Below are positions 43,050 to 51,191 of a stretch of DNA of 64,000 nt, in pieces. The stretch is from Bradyrhizobium sp. OK095 (GTDB taxonomy: Bacteria; Pseudomonadota; Alphaproteobacteria; Rhizobiales; Xanthobacteraceae): the NCBI RefSeq assembly GCF_900109945.1, contig NZ_FOBX01000009.1, forward strand, positions 248,001 through 312,000, in the 5' to 3' direction. Below the pieces are notes generated by a model. That model was not told the origin of the DNA and did not search any database. It saw nothing but the letters and a program-made list of their open reading frames with translations. Position numbers and translations under genes: made by a program. The first letter of the stretch is position 1; each line of letters opens with the position of its first letter.

Positions 43050-43574
43050 GTGAGCAAAGCCCCCAGCAAGGTCTCGCCCGACCTCGACACCCCCACCGAT
43101 CTGTCGCCCCAGGCGACCAAAAAGGTTTCGGAGGCGCTCAACGTGCTTCTGGCCGACGCGTTCGCGCTGTATCTCAAGACCAAGAATTTCCACTGGCACA
43201 TCAGCGGCCGGCACTTTCGCGATTACCACCTGCTGCTGGACGAGCAGTCGGACCAGATCTTCGCCACCACCGACCAGCTCGCCGAGCGCGTCCGCAAGAT
43301 CGGCGGCACCACGCTGAAGTCGATCGGCCAGGTCGCAAAGCTCCAGACCATCAAGGACAACAACGAGGATTACGTCCCGCCGCGCGAGATGCTGCGCGAA
43401 CTCATGCAGGACAACAAGCACGTCGCGGCTGCGATGCGCAAAGCGCACGAGGTCTGCGATGATGCCGGCGATGTCGCCAGCGCCAGCATTTTGGAAAACT
43501 TCATCGACGAGACCGAGCGCCGGACCTGGTTCCTGTTCGAAGCGACAAGGCAGGAAGGCGGCAACGAGGCGTAG
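43050..43574 (+). CDS. dps: Dps family ferritin-like DNA protection protein
   Basis: 174 residues from GTG 43050, preceded by AGGAAGGTTC. Ferroxidase-centre residues lie in TKNFHWHISGRHFRDYHLLL and LDEQSDQIFATTDQLAERVR, in the usual D-x-x-x-x-x-x-x-x-x-x-x-(D/E) spacing across the dimer interface, followed by IGGTTLKSI as in Dps. It oxidises iron with peroxide, stores it in a dodecamer and protects DNA. Start chosen because the earlier frame (43002) overlaps a GC-rich leader without a ribosome site. A perfect hairpin terminates it. Confidence 0.92.
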   Translation: MSKAPSKVSPDLDTPTDLSPQATKKVSEALNVLLADAFALYLKTKNFHWHISGRHFRDYHLLLDEQSDQIFATTDQLAERVRKIGGTTLKSIGQVAKLQTIKDNNEDYVPPREMLRELMQDNKHVAAAMRKAHEVCDDAGDVASASILENFIDETERRTWFLFEATRQEGGNEA

Positions 43575-43592
43575 GGAGACCGCATCAACGAC

Positions 43593-43617
43593 GTCGTCCC
43601 GGCCGCGCCGGGACGAC
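43593..43617 (+). terminator. Perfect hairpin after dps
   Basis: GTCGTCCCGGC at 43593-43603 and GCCGGGACGAC at 43607-43617 with a CGC loop, 18 bases after the dps stop and just before the stop of the convergent cupin gene. No T run; it could serve both genes. Confidence 0.65.
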
Positions 43618-43626
43618 AACGGAGAG

Positions 43627-44151
43627 TCACTTCCGCCACAACCGCATCAACGCCCCATCCTTGCCGGTCACCGGATCGGCGGGCGGCAGCGCGACTTGCG
43701 GAATCGTCTTCAGCGCTCTGGCGTGGTTCTCGGGTGTTGCCCGCGTGATCTCCATCTTCGCGCCGGGCGGATAGGCGCCGACCACGGAGAAATCACGGCT
43801 CGCCTCGATGCACTGGTGTCCGGTGCCAGCCGGCAGGATCGCGACATCACCTGCCTTGATCTCCATCACCTGGCCTTGGTCGCCGCCGAAGCGGACACGC
43901 GCACTGCCGCGCGCGACGCCGAGCACCTCATGCACGGTCGCGTGGTAATGCAGATAGTCGTAAACGCCGTTGCGCCACGTGCCGCCCCAGCGGTTTTCCT
44001 CGAACAGGTTTTCGATGGTCTGTTCCGGATGCTTCGGGTCGAGCTTCACCGCGCCCTGGTAGACGAGGAGCGGGAGGACGTTGTTTGGCACGAGCCCGTC
44101 ATCTTCAAACACGATGGCGAGCGGCTCGGCATTGTCGGGGATGACGGACAT
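43627..44151 (-). CDS. Cupin-domain protein, YjlB type
   Basis: 174 residues. Two cupin motifs: first DYLHYHATVHEVLGVARG (His, His, Glu), then GDVAILPAGTGHQCIE (His). The N-terminal PNNVLPLLVYQGAVKL and the region between match the YjlB group. Metal-binding residues are present, so it may be an enzyme or sensor; no substrate is known. Convergent with dps. Confidence 0.85.
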   Translation of the reverse strand: MSVIPDNAEPLAIVFEDDGLVPNNVLPLLVYQGAVKLDPKHPEQTIENLFEENRWGGTWRNGVYDYLHYHATVHEVLGVARGSARVRFGGDQGQVMEIKAGDVAILPAGTGHQCIEASRDFSVVGAYPPGAKMEITRATPENHARALKTIPQVALPPADPVTGKDGALMRLWRK

Positions 44152-44211
44152 GGCAGGGCTCCTGCAAGTGCGTAGCAGGGTTCAACTGGCGGCGCCCGCA
44201 ACGTGTTCCTC

Positions 44212-44345
44212 TGTGTCCCGGACGCGATGCAGCGTGCAACGCTGCGTCGCAGAGCCGGGACCGAGATTGTAGCGAGATGGGCCCGGTTCAGCAGCGCACC
44301 ACGCCGCAAAGGGCAGCGCGCTGCACTGCGCCCGGGGCACGCGAG
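44212..44345. repeat. Intergenic palindrome, CCCGGACGC type (copy 2)
   Basis: Starts TGTGTCCCGGACGCGATGCA and ends GCGCCCGGGGCACGCGA, with internal AGAGCCGGGA. Related to the element at 35879-36020. It fills the gap between the cupin gene and the 3' end of carA. Confidence 0.8.
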
Positions 44346-44351
44346 CGCGGC

Positions 44352-45542
44352 CTACGCGCTCTTCTTCTGCCGCATCAGATCCGCAAAACGCTGGAACAGA
44401 TAGTGCGAGTCGCGCGGGCCGGGGGACGCTTCGGGGTGGTACTGCACCGAGAACACCGGCTTGCCGTCGAGCTGGATGCCGCAATTGGATCCGTCGAACA
44501 GCGAGATGTGGGTCTGCGTCGCGCCCTTCGGCAGGGTGTTCTCGTCCACAGCAAAGCCGTGGTTCATCGAGGTGATCTCGACCTTGCCGGTGGTCTCGTC
44601 CTTGACGGGATGATTGGCGCCGTGATGGCCCTGATGCATCTTCTTCGTCTTCGCGCCGACGGCGAGGCCGAGCATCTGGTGACCGAGGCAGATGCCGAAG
44701 GTCGGCGTGCCGGACTGGATCACCTTCTGAATCACCGGCACCGCGTATTTGCCGGTCGCGGCCGGATCGCCGGGGCCGTTGGACAGGAACACACCGTCCG
44801 GCTTCATCGCCAGAATGTCTTCGGACGAGGTCGTCGCCGGCACCACCGTCACCTTGCAGCCGACGCCGGCGAGCAGGCGCAAAATGTTGCGCTTGATGCC
44901 GTAGTCGATGGCGACGACGTTGAATTCGGGATTCTCCTGCCGGCCGAAACCCTTTTCCCAGAGCCAAGGCGTCTCGTCCCAGGTGAAGCGCTGGCCGGAG
45001 GTGACCATCGGCACGAGGTCCATCCCCTCGAGGCCCGGCCATTCGCGCGCCTCTTCCTTGAGGCCATGCAGATCGAACTCGCCGTTCCTGGCATGCGCGA
45101 TCACGCCGTTGGGCATGCCCTTCGAACGGATCAGCGCGGTCAGCGCGCGGGTGTCGATGCCGGAGAGGCCGATGATGCCGCGCGCCTTCAGCCAGGCGTC
45201 GAGATGCTTGGTGGCGCGGTAGTTGGAGGGATCGGTGATCGCGGTTCGCAGGATCACGCCGCGCGCGCCCGGCGTCGCCGCCATGTTCACCGTCTCGATG
45301 TCTTCCTCGTTGGTACCGACGTTGCCGATATGCGGGAAAGTGAAGGTGATGAGCTGGCCGGCATAGGAGGGATCGGTGAGGATCTCTTCATAGCCGGTCA
45401 TCGCGGTGTTGAAGCAGACTTCACCGACGGCATGACCTTCGGCGCCGAGACCAAAGCCTTCGAGCACCGTGCCATCGGCGAGCACGAGGAGCGCGGTCGG
45501 TTTATGGTCCGGCCAGGCGGGATCGTTTTCGGATTGTGTCAT
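44352..45542 (-). CDS. carA: Carbamoyl-phosphate synthase small subunit
   Basis: 396 residues. The N-terminal CPSase domain (LADGTVLEGFGLGAEGHAVG, EVCFNTAMTGYEEILTDPSY) precedes a class I glutamine amidotransferase. Nucleophile C285 in FGICLGHQM, and His and Glu at about 369 and 371 in SVQYHPEASPG. It supplies ammonia from glutamine to CarB for carbamoyl phosphate. The promoter TTGACG-N17-TATGAA lies so close that the mRNA is predicted to begin at or near the ATG. carB is 4 kb downstream on the same strand, separated by genes on both strands. Confidence 0.97.
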   Translation of the reverse strand: MTQSENDPAWPDHKPTALLVLADGTVLEGFGLGAEGHAVGEVCFNTAMTGYEEILTDPSYAGQLITFTFPHIGNVGTNEEDIETVNMAATPGARGVILRTAITDPSNYRATKHLDAWLKARGIIGLSGIDTRALTALIRSKGMPNGVIAHARNGEFDLHGLKEEAREWPGLEGMDLVPMVTSGQRFTWDETPWLWEKGFGRQENPEFNVVAIDYGIKRNILRLLAGVGCKVTVVPATTSSEDILAMKPDGVFLSNGPGDPAATGKYAVPVIQKVIQSGTPTFGICLGHQMLGLAVGAKTKKMHQGHHGANHPVKDETTGKVEITSMNHGFAVDENTLPKGATQTHISLFDGSNCGIQLDGKPVFSVQYHPEASPGPRDSHYLFQRFADLMRQKKSA

Positions 45543-45550
45543 AAGCCCGG

Positions 45551-45579
45551 TTCATAGTCCCCGCGGGCGCTGCCGTCAA
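45551..45579 (-). promoter_or_regulatory. carA promoter, apparently leaderless
   Basis: Minus strand: TTGACG at 45579-45574, 17 bases, TATGAA at 45556-45551. Only eight bases separate the -10 from the carA ATG at 45542, so transcription should start within two bases or so of the start codon, without a ribosome site. Confidence 0.7.
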
Positions 45580-45688
45580 AGCGGAGAAGCGCGGATTCAC
45601 ATGCGTTTTTGCATATTTGACAGGTCGCCTCGGCCACTTCAGCTTGGCGGCACAATTTCCGGCAATTTCCTGGGCTTGCGAGGCAATA

Positions 45689-46417
45689 ATGGACCAGACC
45701 GTCCCGATTCTGCTGGTTCCGGGGCTGGCCTCCTCGGCCCGGATCTATGCCCCTGTTATCCCGGCGCTGTGGCGGTTCGGCCCGGTGATGGTCGCCAACC
45801 ATATCCGCGATGACAGCATGGCGGCGATCGCCCGGCGGGTGCTGAGCGAGGCGCCGCCGAAGTTCGCGCTCGCCGGCCATTCCATGGGCGGCTACATCGC
45901 GCTCGAGATCATGCGTCAGGCGCCCGGGCGGGTTTTGAAGCTCGCACTGATCAACACCCAGGCGCGGCCCGATACGCCGGAGGCGACCGCGCGTCGCCGC
46001 GGTCTGATGGAGCGTGCGAGGCGCGGAGAGCTGCGCGCGGCGCGCGAAGAGTCGTTTCCCGAACTGGTGCATCCCTCGCGCCGCGACGATGCCAGCATTC
46101 GCCGGCTCGTGCATGAGCAGGGCGAGGACGTCGGCGTGGAAGCCTATCTCCGGCAACAGATCGCGATCATCGCGCGGGTGGATTCACGGCCGACCTTGGC
46201 GACGATCAAATGCCCGACGCTGGTGCTGACGGGCGATCAGGACAACACCATTCCCAACGCGTTCTCGAAAGAGATGGCGGAGGGCATTGCCGGCGCGAAG
46301 CTCGTTGTTTTGGACAATTGCGGGCATCTGCCGCAGCCGGAGCAGCCTGAGGCGACGACGCGGGCGCTGGGCGAATGGCTGGGAACCCCGGTTGTGTCAG
46401 GGCCGCGAACGGCCTAG
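45689..46417 (+). CDS. Alpha/beta hydrolase
   Basis: 242 residues from ATG 45689. Oxyanion-loop region LLVPGLASSARIYAP, nucleophile elbow FALAGHSMGGYIAL (Ser about 90), acid-loop TGDQDNTIPN and catalytic His in DNCGHLPQPEQPEA. A complete Ser-Asp-His triad in an esterase/lactonase-like single domain. Substrate unknown. It is divergent from carA. Confidence 0.9.
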   Translation: MDQTVPILLVPGLASSARIYAPVIPALWRFGPVMVANHIRDDSMAAIARRVLSEAPPKFALAGHSMGGYIALEIMRQAPGRVLKLALINTQARPDTPEATARRRGLMERARRGELRAAREESFPELVHPSRRDDASIRRLVHEQGEDVGVEAYLRQQIAIIARVDSRPTLATIKCPTLVLTGDQDNTIPNAFSKEMAEGIAGAKLVVLDNCGHLPQPEQPEATTRALGEWLGTPVVSGPRTA

Positions 46418-46450
46418 ATCAGGCGTCGGATATTCTAGGGGATTGCGATC

Positions 46451-46906
46451 ATGTTGCGCGACGACATCAACAATGCGGTCAAGGAGGCCATGAAGGCCAA
46501 GGAGGAGCGCAAGCTCTCCACGCTGCGCATGGTCAACTCGACCATCAAGAACGCCGACATCGAGGCGCGCGGCAGCGGCAAGCCGCCGCTGAGTGATGCC
46601 GATCTGCTCGGCGTGTTTCAGAAGATGATCAAGCAGCGGCAGGAATCGGTCGAGCTCTACGACAAGGGCGGCCGCGCCGAGCTCGCAGCGCAGGAGCGCG
46701 AGGAGATCGCGATCATCTCGGCCTATCTGCCGAAGCAGATGGCGGACGACGAGGTCAAGAAGGCGATCGCGGACGCCATCGGCGAGACCGGCGCCGCCGG
46801 CATGAAGGACATGGGCAAGGTGATCGCCGTGTTGCGCGCGAAGTACGCCGGACAGATGGACTTCGGCAAGGCCAGCGGTTTGGTGAAGGCGGCGCTGTCG
46901 GGCTAG
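46451..46906 (+). CDS. GatB/YqeY domain protein
   Basis: 151 residues: MLRDDINNAVKEAMKAKEER, STLRMVNSTIKNADIEARG, then EEIAIISAYLPKQMADDEVK and GMKDMGKVIAVLRAKYAG, all typical of YqeY. The domain resembles the tail of GatB, which binds tRNA, but free YqeY proteins have no settled function. It begins 34 bases after the hydrolase gene and may share its transcript. A large palindrome follows. Confidence 0.93.
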   Translation: MLRDDINNAVKEAMKAKEERKLSTLRMVNSTIKNADIEARGSGKPPLSDADLLGVFQKMIKQRQESVELYDKGGRAELAAQEREEIAIISAYLPKQMADDEVKKAIADAIGETGAAGMKDMGKVIAVLRAKYAGQMDFGKASGLVKAALSG

Positions 46907-46951
46907 ACGACCGCGCCAGAAGGGCCTGCCGGTAGCTGACAGGCTATCATC

Positions 46952-47042
46952 CTCGTCATGCCCGGCCTTGTGCCGGGCATCCACGTTCTTCAAAGTGGTG
47001 AGAAAGAACGTGGATGGCCGGGACGAGCCCGGCCATGACGAG
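46952..47042. repeat. Intergenic palindrome, TCATGCCCGGC type
   Basis: CTCGTCATGCCCGGCCTTGT at the left mirrors CGAGCCCGGCCATGACGAG at the right, with AAGAACGTGGAT inside mirroring ATCCACGTTCTT. A nearly perfect ~90-bp hairpin of a type common between rhizobial genes; it would also end transcription from yqeY. Confidence 0.88.
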
Positions 47043-47066
47043 AACCTCCGATGAGCAGGGCCTCTC

Positions 47067-48203
47067 ATGAGCAGCATCAAACCCTTCAAGATCGCCATCA
47101 GCGACGACATCCTCTCCGACCTCAAATCGCGCCTTGCCCGCACGCGCTGGCCGGAGGCGGAGCTGGTCGATGACTGGAGCCAGGGCGCGCCGCTGAAATG
47201 GATCCGGGAGATCTGCACCTATTGGGCTGATGGCTATGACTGGCGCGCGCGCGAAGCAAAGCTCAATCGCTTCGAGCAGTTCACCACCGAGATCGACGGG
47301 CTCGACATTCACTTCCTGCATGTGAGCTCGAAGGAGCCGTCAGCACTTCCGCTGATCATCACCCATGGCTGGCCGGGTTCGATCGTCGAATTCCAGAAGG
47401 TGATCGCGCCGCTGGTCGATCCCGCCGCGCATGGCGGCAATCCCGCGGATGCGTTTCACGTTGTGTGTCCGTCGCTACCGGGCTTTGGCTTCTCCGCAAA
47501 GCCCACGACCACCGGCTGGGGCGTCGACCGCATCGCCGCGACTTGGGCGAAGCTGATGGATCGGCTCGGTTACGCACGCTATGGCGCGCAAGGCGGCGAC
47601 TGGGGCTCGGCGGTGACGACGTCGCTCGGCATGCAAGACCCCGAGCATTGTGCCGGCATCCACATCACGCTCGCTTTCAACGCTGCGCCGAAGGTCGAGG
47701 GCGAGCCGACGGCCGAGGAGAAACGCGCGCTCGCCGGCCTCAAGCATTACGTCGATCTCGACTCCGGCTACTCAAAACAGCAATCGACGCGGCCGCAGAC
47801 GCTCGGTTACGCACTGACGGATTCGCCGAGCGGGCAGGCGGCGTGGATACTCGAAAAGTTTTGGGCCTGGACTGATTGCAACGGCCATCCAGAGAACATT
47901 TTTAGCAAGGACGAGCTGCTCGACAACGTCATGCTCTATTGGGTGACGGAGACGGCGACCTCGTCCGCGCGGCTCTATTGGGAGAGCTTTGGCAAGCGCC
48001 GAACGACGCCGAAGGTCAGCGTGCCCACCGGGGTCGCCGTGTTCCCCAAGGAGATCATCACGCCGGTGCGGCGTTGGATGGAACCCAACTTCCACAACAT
48101 CACGCATTGGAGCGAGATGGAGAAGGGCGGCCATTTCGCTGCCTTCGAGCAGCCGGAGCTGTATGTCGGCGAGGTCAGAAAATTCTTCCGGACGGTGCGA
48201 TAG
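47067..48203 (+). CDS. Epoxide hydrolase
   Basis: 378 residues. The N-terminal 'EHN' domain (about 5-110: FKIAISDDILSDLKSRLART, WREI-like turn) is typical of microsomal-type epoxide hydrolases. The alpha/beta-hydrolase part has HGWPGS (100-105), nucleophile D178 in AQGGDWGSAV and the charge-relay His in GGHFAAFEQPE (about H356). It opens epoxides to diols via an ester intermediate. The acyl-CoA synthetase gene starts 2 bases after its stop; together with the MarR gene they suggest breakdown of an oxidised lipid or xenobiotic. Confidence 0.92.
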   Translation: MSSIKPFKIAISDDILSDLKSRLARTRWPEAELVDDWSQGAPLKWIREICTYWADGYDWRAREAKLNRFEQFTTEIDGLDIHFLHVSSKEPSALPLIITHGWPGSIVEFQKVIAPLVDPAAHGGNPADAFHVVCPSLPGFGFSAKPTTTGWGVDRIAATWAKLMDRLGYARYGAQGGDWGSAVTTSLGMQDPEHCAGIHITLAFNAAPKVEGEPTAEEKRALAGLKHYVDLDSGYSKQQSTRPQTLGYALTDSPSGQAAWILEKFWAWTDCNGHPENIFSKDELLDNVMLYWVTETATSSARLYWESFGKRRTTPKVSVPTGVAVFPKEIITPVRRWMEPNFHNITHWSEMEKGGHFAAFEQPELYVGEVRKFFRTVR

Positions 48204-48205
48204 CC

Positions 48206-49816
48206 ATGCTCACCGAAGCCGCCACCTACGACGAGCTCTATCGCAACTTCCGCTGGGACGTCCCGGCGCGCTTCAACATGGCGGAGGCGTGCTGCGACCG
48301 CCATGCCGACGGTTCGGGTCGCCTCGCGCTGATCTATGTCGATGAGAACGGCGCGACCACGCGCACCTCCTTCGACGAGGTCGCGGAGATGTCGCGCCGC
48401 TTCGCCAATGTGCTGAAAGCGGATGGGCTCGGCCGCGGCGACCGTGTCGCGGTGTTTTTGTCGCAGTCGCTGGAATTGCCGGTCGCGCATATGGCGGCGT
48501 TCCGCTCGGCGATGATCTCGATCCCGCTATTCGCGCTGTTTGGCGAGGACGCGCTGGAATTCCGCCTGTCGAACTCGCAGGCCAAGGCGATCGTCACCGA
48601 CGAAGGCGGCTGGGAGAAGCTTGCGAAGATTCGCGATCGCTTGCCGGACTTGAAGAACGTCTATGTCGTCGGCGAGCGCGCGCCATCAGGCGCGAAATCG
48701 TTCTGGGATGTGGTCAAGGCGGCTTCACCCGATTTCACGCGTGTCGATACGTCGTGCGATGATCCCGCGCTGATCATCTACACCTCAGGCACCACAGGCA
48801 ATCCGAAGGGCGCGCTGCATGCGCATCGCGTCGTGCTCGGTCACCTGCCCAATGTCGAGATGTGTCACAACTTCCTGCCCCGGCCTGGCGATCTGATGTG
48901 GACGCCGGCGGACTGGGCCTGGATCGGCGGCCTCGTCAACGGCCTGTTCGCGTTCTGGTATCACGGCATTCCCCTGGTCGGGCACCGCGCGCGAAAATTC
49001 GAGCCGCAGGCGGCGATGCAGATGATGGCCGATCTCGGCGTGCGCAACGTCTTCCTGCCGCCGACGGCGCTGAAACTGATGCGGCAGGCCGGTGTAAAAC
49101 ATGCGAGCGTCAAGCTGCGCAGCATTTTTACCGGCGGCGAATCGCTCGGTGGCGAGCTGCTCGGCTGGGTGCGCGAGATTTTTGGCGTCGACGCGCACGA
49201 AGTGTTCGGCCAGACCGAGTGCAACCTCGTGATCGGCAGCAACTCCAATCTGTTTCCGATCCGCCCGGGTTCGATGGGCAAGGCGACGCCGGGTTTTGAC
49301 GTCCGCATCGTCAACGACAAGGGCGAGGAACTGCCCACGGGGCAGCGCGGCATCATTGGCGTGCGCCAGCCGTGCCCTTGCACCATGATCGAATACTGGC
49401 GCAATCCGGACGCGACGGCGAAGAAATACGCCGGCGAATTTCTGCTCACCGGCGATCTCGGCGTGCAGGATGACGACGGCTATTTCTGGTATGTCAGTCG
49501 CGAGGACGACGTCATCACCACCGCCGGCTATCGCGTCGGCCCGTCCGAGATCGAGCACACGCTGATGAAGCATCCATCGGTGGCGATGGCGGCGGTGGTC
49601 GGCATCCCCGATCCGATCCGCACGGAATCGATCAAGGCGTGGATCGTGCTGCGCCCCGGCTTCGCACCAGGCGATGCGCTCGCGCGCGAGATCCAGGAGT
49701 TCGTCAAGGTGCAGCTCGCCGCGCACGAATATCCGCGCTTCGTGCAGTTCGCCGAGACGTTGCCGATGACGGCTACAGGCAAGGTGTTGCGGCGCGAGCT
49801 GCGGGCGATGGGTTAG
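48206..49816 (+). CDS. Acyl-CoA synthetase, AMP-forming
   Basis: 536 residues from ATG 48206. ATP/AMP motif IIYTSGTTGNPKGALHAHR, followed by GQTECN (the aromatic-acid/acetyl-type 'GxTE'), LTGDLGVQDDDGYFWYVSRE and DDVITTAGYRVGPSEIE, and the C-terminal Lys in TATGKVLRRELR. All motifs complete. It activates a carboxylic acid to its CoA thioester; the closest pattern is the medium-chain/acetyl-type family. Downstream of an epoxide hydrolase and upstream of a MarR gene, probably one operon. Confidence 0.93.
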   Translation: MLTEAATYDELYRNFRWDVPARFNMAEACCDRHADGSGRLALIYVDENGATTRTSFDEVAEMSRRFANVLKADGLGRGDRVAVFLSQSLELPVAHMAAFRSAMISIPLFALFGEDALEFRLSNSQAKAIVTDEGGWEKLAKIRDRLPDLKNVYVVGERAPSGAKSFWDVVKAASPDFTRVDTSCDDPALIIYTSGTTGNPKGALHAHRVVLGHLPNVEMCHNFLPRPGDLMWTPADWAWIGGLVNGLFAFWYHGIPLVGHRARKFEPQAAMQMMADLGVRNVFLPPTALKLMRQAGVKHASVKLRSIFTGGESLGGELLGWVREIFGVDAHEVFGQTECNLVIGSNSNLFPIRPGSMGKATPGFDVRIVNDKGEELPTGQRGIIGVRQPCPCTMIEYWRNPDATAKKYAGEFLLTGDLGVQDDDGYFWYVSREDDVITTAGYRVGPSEIEHTLMKHPSVAMAAVVGIPDPIRTESIKAWIVLRPGFAPGDALAREIQEFVKVQLAAHEYPRFVQFAETLPMTATGKVLRRELRAMG

Positions 49817-49825
49817 AGTCTGACG

Positions 49826-50293
49826 ATGCCAAAGACCTCTCAAGCCGCGGGGCTTCACCGCGCCTCGCTCGACAAGCTGCACGATCTCGATGCGGCGCTG
49901 GAGCTGATGTATTACGGCTGGCGCGGGATGACGTTGGAGGCCGACGACTATCTTGCGAAGCAGGGCCTGTCGCGCCCGCACCACCGTATCCTCTACGTCG
50001 TGGCGCGCCGGCCCGACATCGCGATCGGCGCGCTGATCGATGTCCTCGGTATCTCCAAGCAGGCCCTGAACCGGCCGCTCAATCTGCTGCTGGAGCGCAA
50101 GCTCCTGACGTCGAAGCGGGCACCGGAGCAGCATCGCTCCAAGCTGCTGCGCCTGACGGAGGCCGGGCGACGTGTCGAGCAGAAGGCGTCGGATCACGAG
50201 CGCAAGGTCATGCGCAAGGCGTTCGATCGCGTCGGGGTTCCGGGTGCTGCGGCGTGGACGGCCGTCATGAAAGCGATCGCCGACAATAATTGA
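49826..50293 (+). CDS. MarR family transcriptional regulator
   Basis: 155 residues. Winged helix: QGLSRPHHRILYVVARRPDI, AIGALIDVLGISKQALNRPL (recognition helix), wing LTSKRAPEQHRSKLLRLTEA. Starts nine bases after the synthetase stop, so co-transcribed; it probably controls this operon in response to the substrate or its CoA ester. Such repressors usually bind DNA as dimers. Confidence 0.9.
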   Translation: MPKTSQAAGLHRASLDKLHDLDAALELMYYGWRGMTLEADDYLAKQGLSRPHHRILYVVARRPDIAIGALIDVLGISKQALNRPLNLLLERKLLTSKRAPEQHRSKLLRLTEAGRRVEQKASDHERKVMRKAFDRVGVPGAAAWTAVMKAIADNN

Positions 50294-50374
50294 CGAGTCC
50301 TCAAGTCAACATAGTTGACATGAGCGGCGGGCTTTGCCACTTTCCCGGCAACGAACCGGGGGGAGGGCCGCGTC

Positions 50375-50743
50375 ATGGACGCAGGGAAAATGAACCGCGC
50401 TGCCGCGGAACACTTTGTCGCGGCATGGTGCGCGAGTTGGCGCCGGGTCGATATCGACGCTGTCGTCGCGCATTTTGCCGACAACGCGCAGATGCGCAGC
50501 CCTCTCGCGTTGACGCTGACCGGCTCTCCGGTCGTTGCGGGCGCCGAGAACATCCGCGCCTATTGGCGCAAGGCTTATGGCCACATCGAAAGCGCCGATT
50601 TGAAGATCCTGAGCTGGAGCTGGGACGAGGCGATCGCGCGACTGACGGTGTGGTGGCAGCTCGGCGACACCCGCGCCAGCGAGTTCATGGATTTTGACGA
50701 TGCGGGCCGCGTGGTGCGCAGCGAAGCCTTTTACGGAAAATGA
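50375..50743 (+). CDS. SnoaL/NTF2-like protein
   Basis: 122 residues. Cone-shaped NTF2 fold: long N-terminal helix MNRAAAEHFVAAWCASWRRV, FADNAQMRSPLA, then strands GSPVVAGAENIRAYWRKAYG and WWQLGDTRASEFMDFDDAGR. Family members are dehydratases, cyclases or binding proteins; no catalytic residue set can be assigned. The next gene overlaps it by four bases (ATGA), so the two are translated together. Confidence 0.8.
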   Translation: MDAGKMNRAAAEHFVAAWCASWRRVDIDAVVAHFADNAQMRSPLALTLTGSPVVAGAENIRAYWRKAYGHIESADLKILSWSWDEAIARLTVWWQLGDTRASEFMDFDDAGRVVRSEAFYGK

Positions 50744-51189
50744 CCATGCACCTCTCCGATTTCGTCCTGCTCCTCAATGCGCTCTGGTTCGGCGGCGCCT
50801 TCATCCAGTTCAGCATCGCGCAAGCCAACACGTTGAAGATACTTTTGCCGCGGGAAGAGCGCAGCAACCCGATCGCGCCGACGCTTGCGGCCAGCGTGGC
50901 GTTCCTGGGCGGGATGAATCTGCCGATCGGACTGCTGTCGTTCTATCTTCTGGCCGCGCGTCCGCTGTTCTTCCAGCCGGTGCAGGCGCAGCTCGTGCTG
51001 TTCCTGTTCTTTGCCGCCTGCCATTTCAGCCAGTTTATCTACAACGTTCCAGTGCTGATGCGCGGCGGACGCGTCGGGGTGGCCTACTGGCCGGTGTTGA
51101 AGGGCCCGATGCTCAGGATCTTCGTCATCGACGCGGTCCTGTTCGCGGCCAATCTCGGTGTCGCGCTCCTGCTCGTGTCTTCTTCCTGA
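50740..51189 (+). CDS. Four-helix membrane protein
   Basis: 149 residues. Hydrophobic helices near 5-25 (FVLLLNALWFGGAFIQFSIA), 50-72 (ASVAFLGGMNLPIGLLSFYL), 80-102 (QLVLFLFFAACHFSQFIYNV) and 125-147 (IFVIDAVLFAANLGVALLLV). Start overlaps the stop of the SnoaL-like gene. No family recognised with certainty; it may be a partner of the NTF2-like protein. Confidence 0.75.
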   Translation: MTMHLSDFVLLLNALWFGGAFIQFSIAQANTLKILLPREERSNPIAPTLAASVAFLGGMNLPIGLLSFYLLAARPLFFQPVQAQLVLFLFFAACHFSQFIYNVPVLMRGGRVGVAYWPVLKGPMLRIFVIDAVLFAANLGVALLLVSSS

Positions 51190-51191
51190 GC

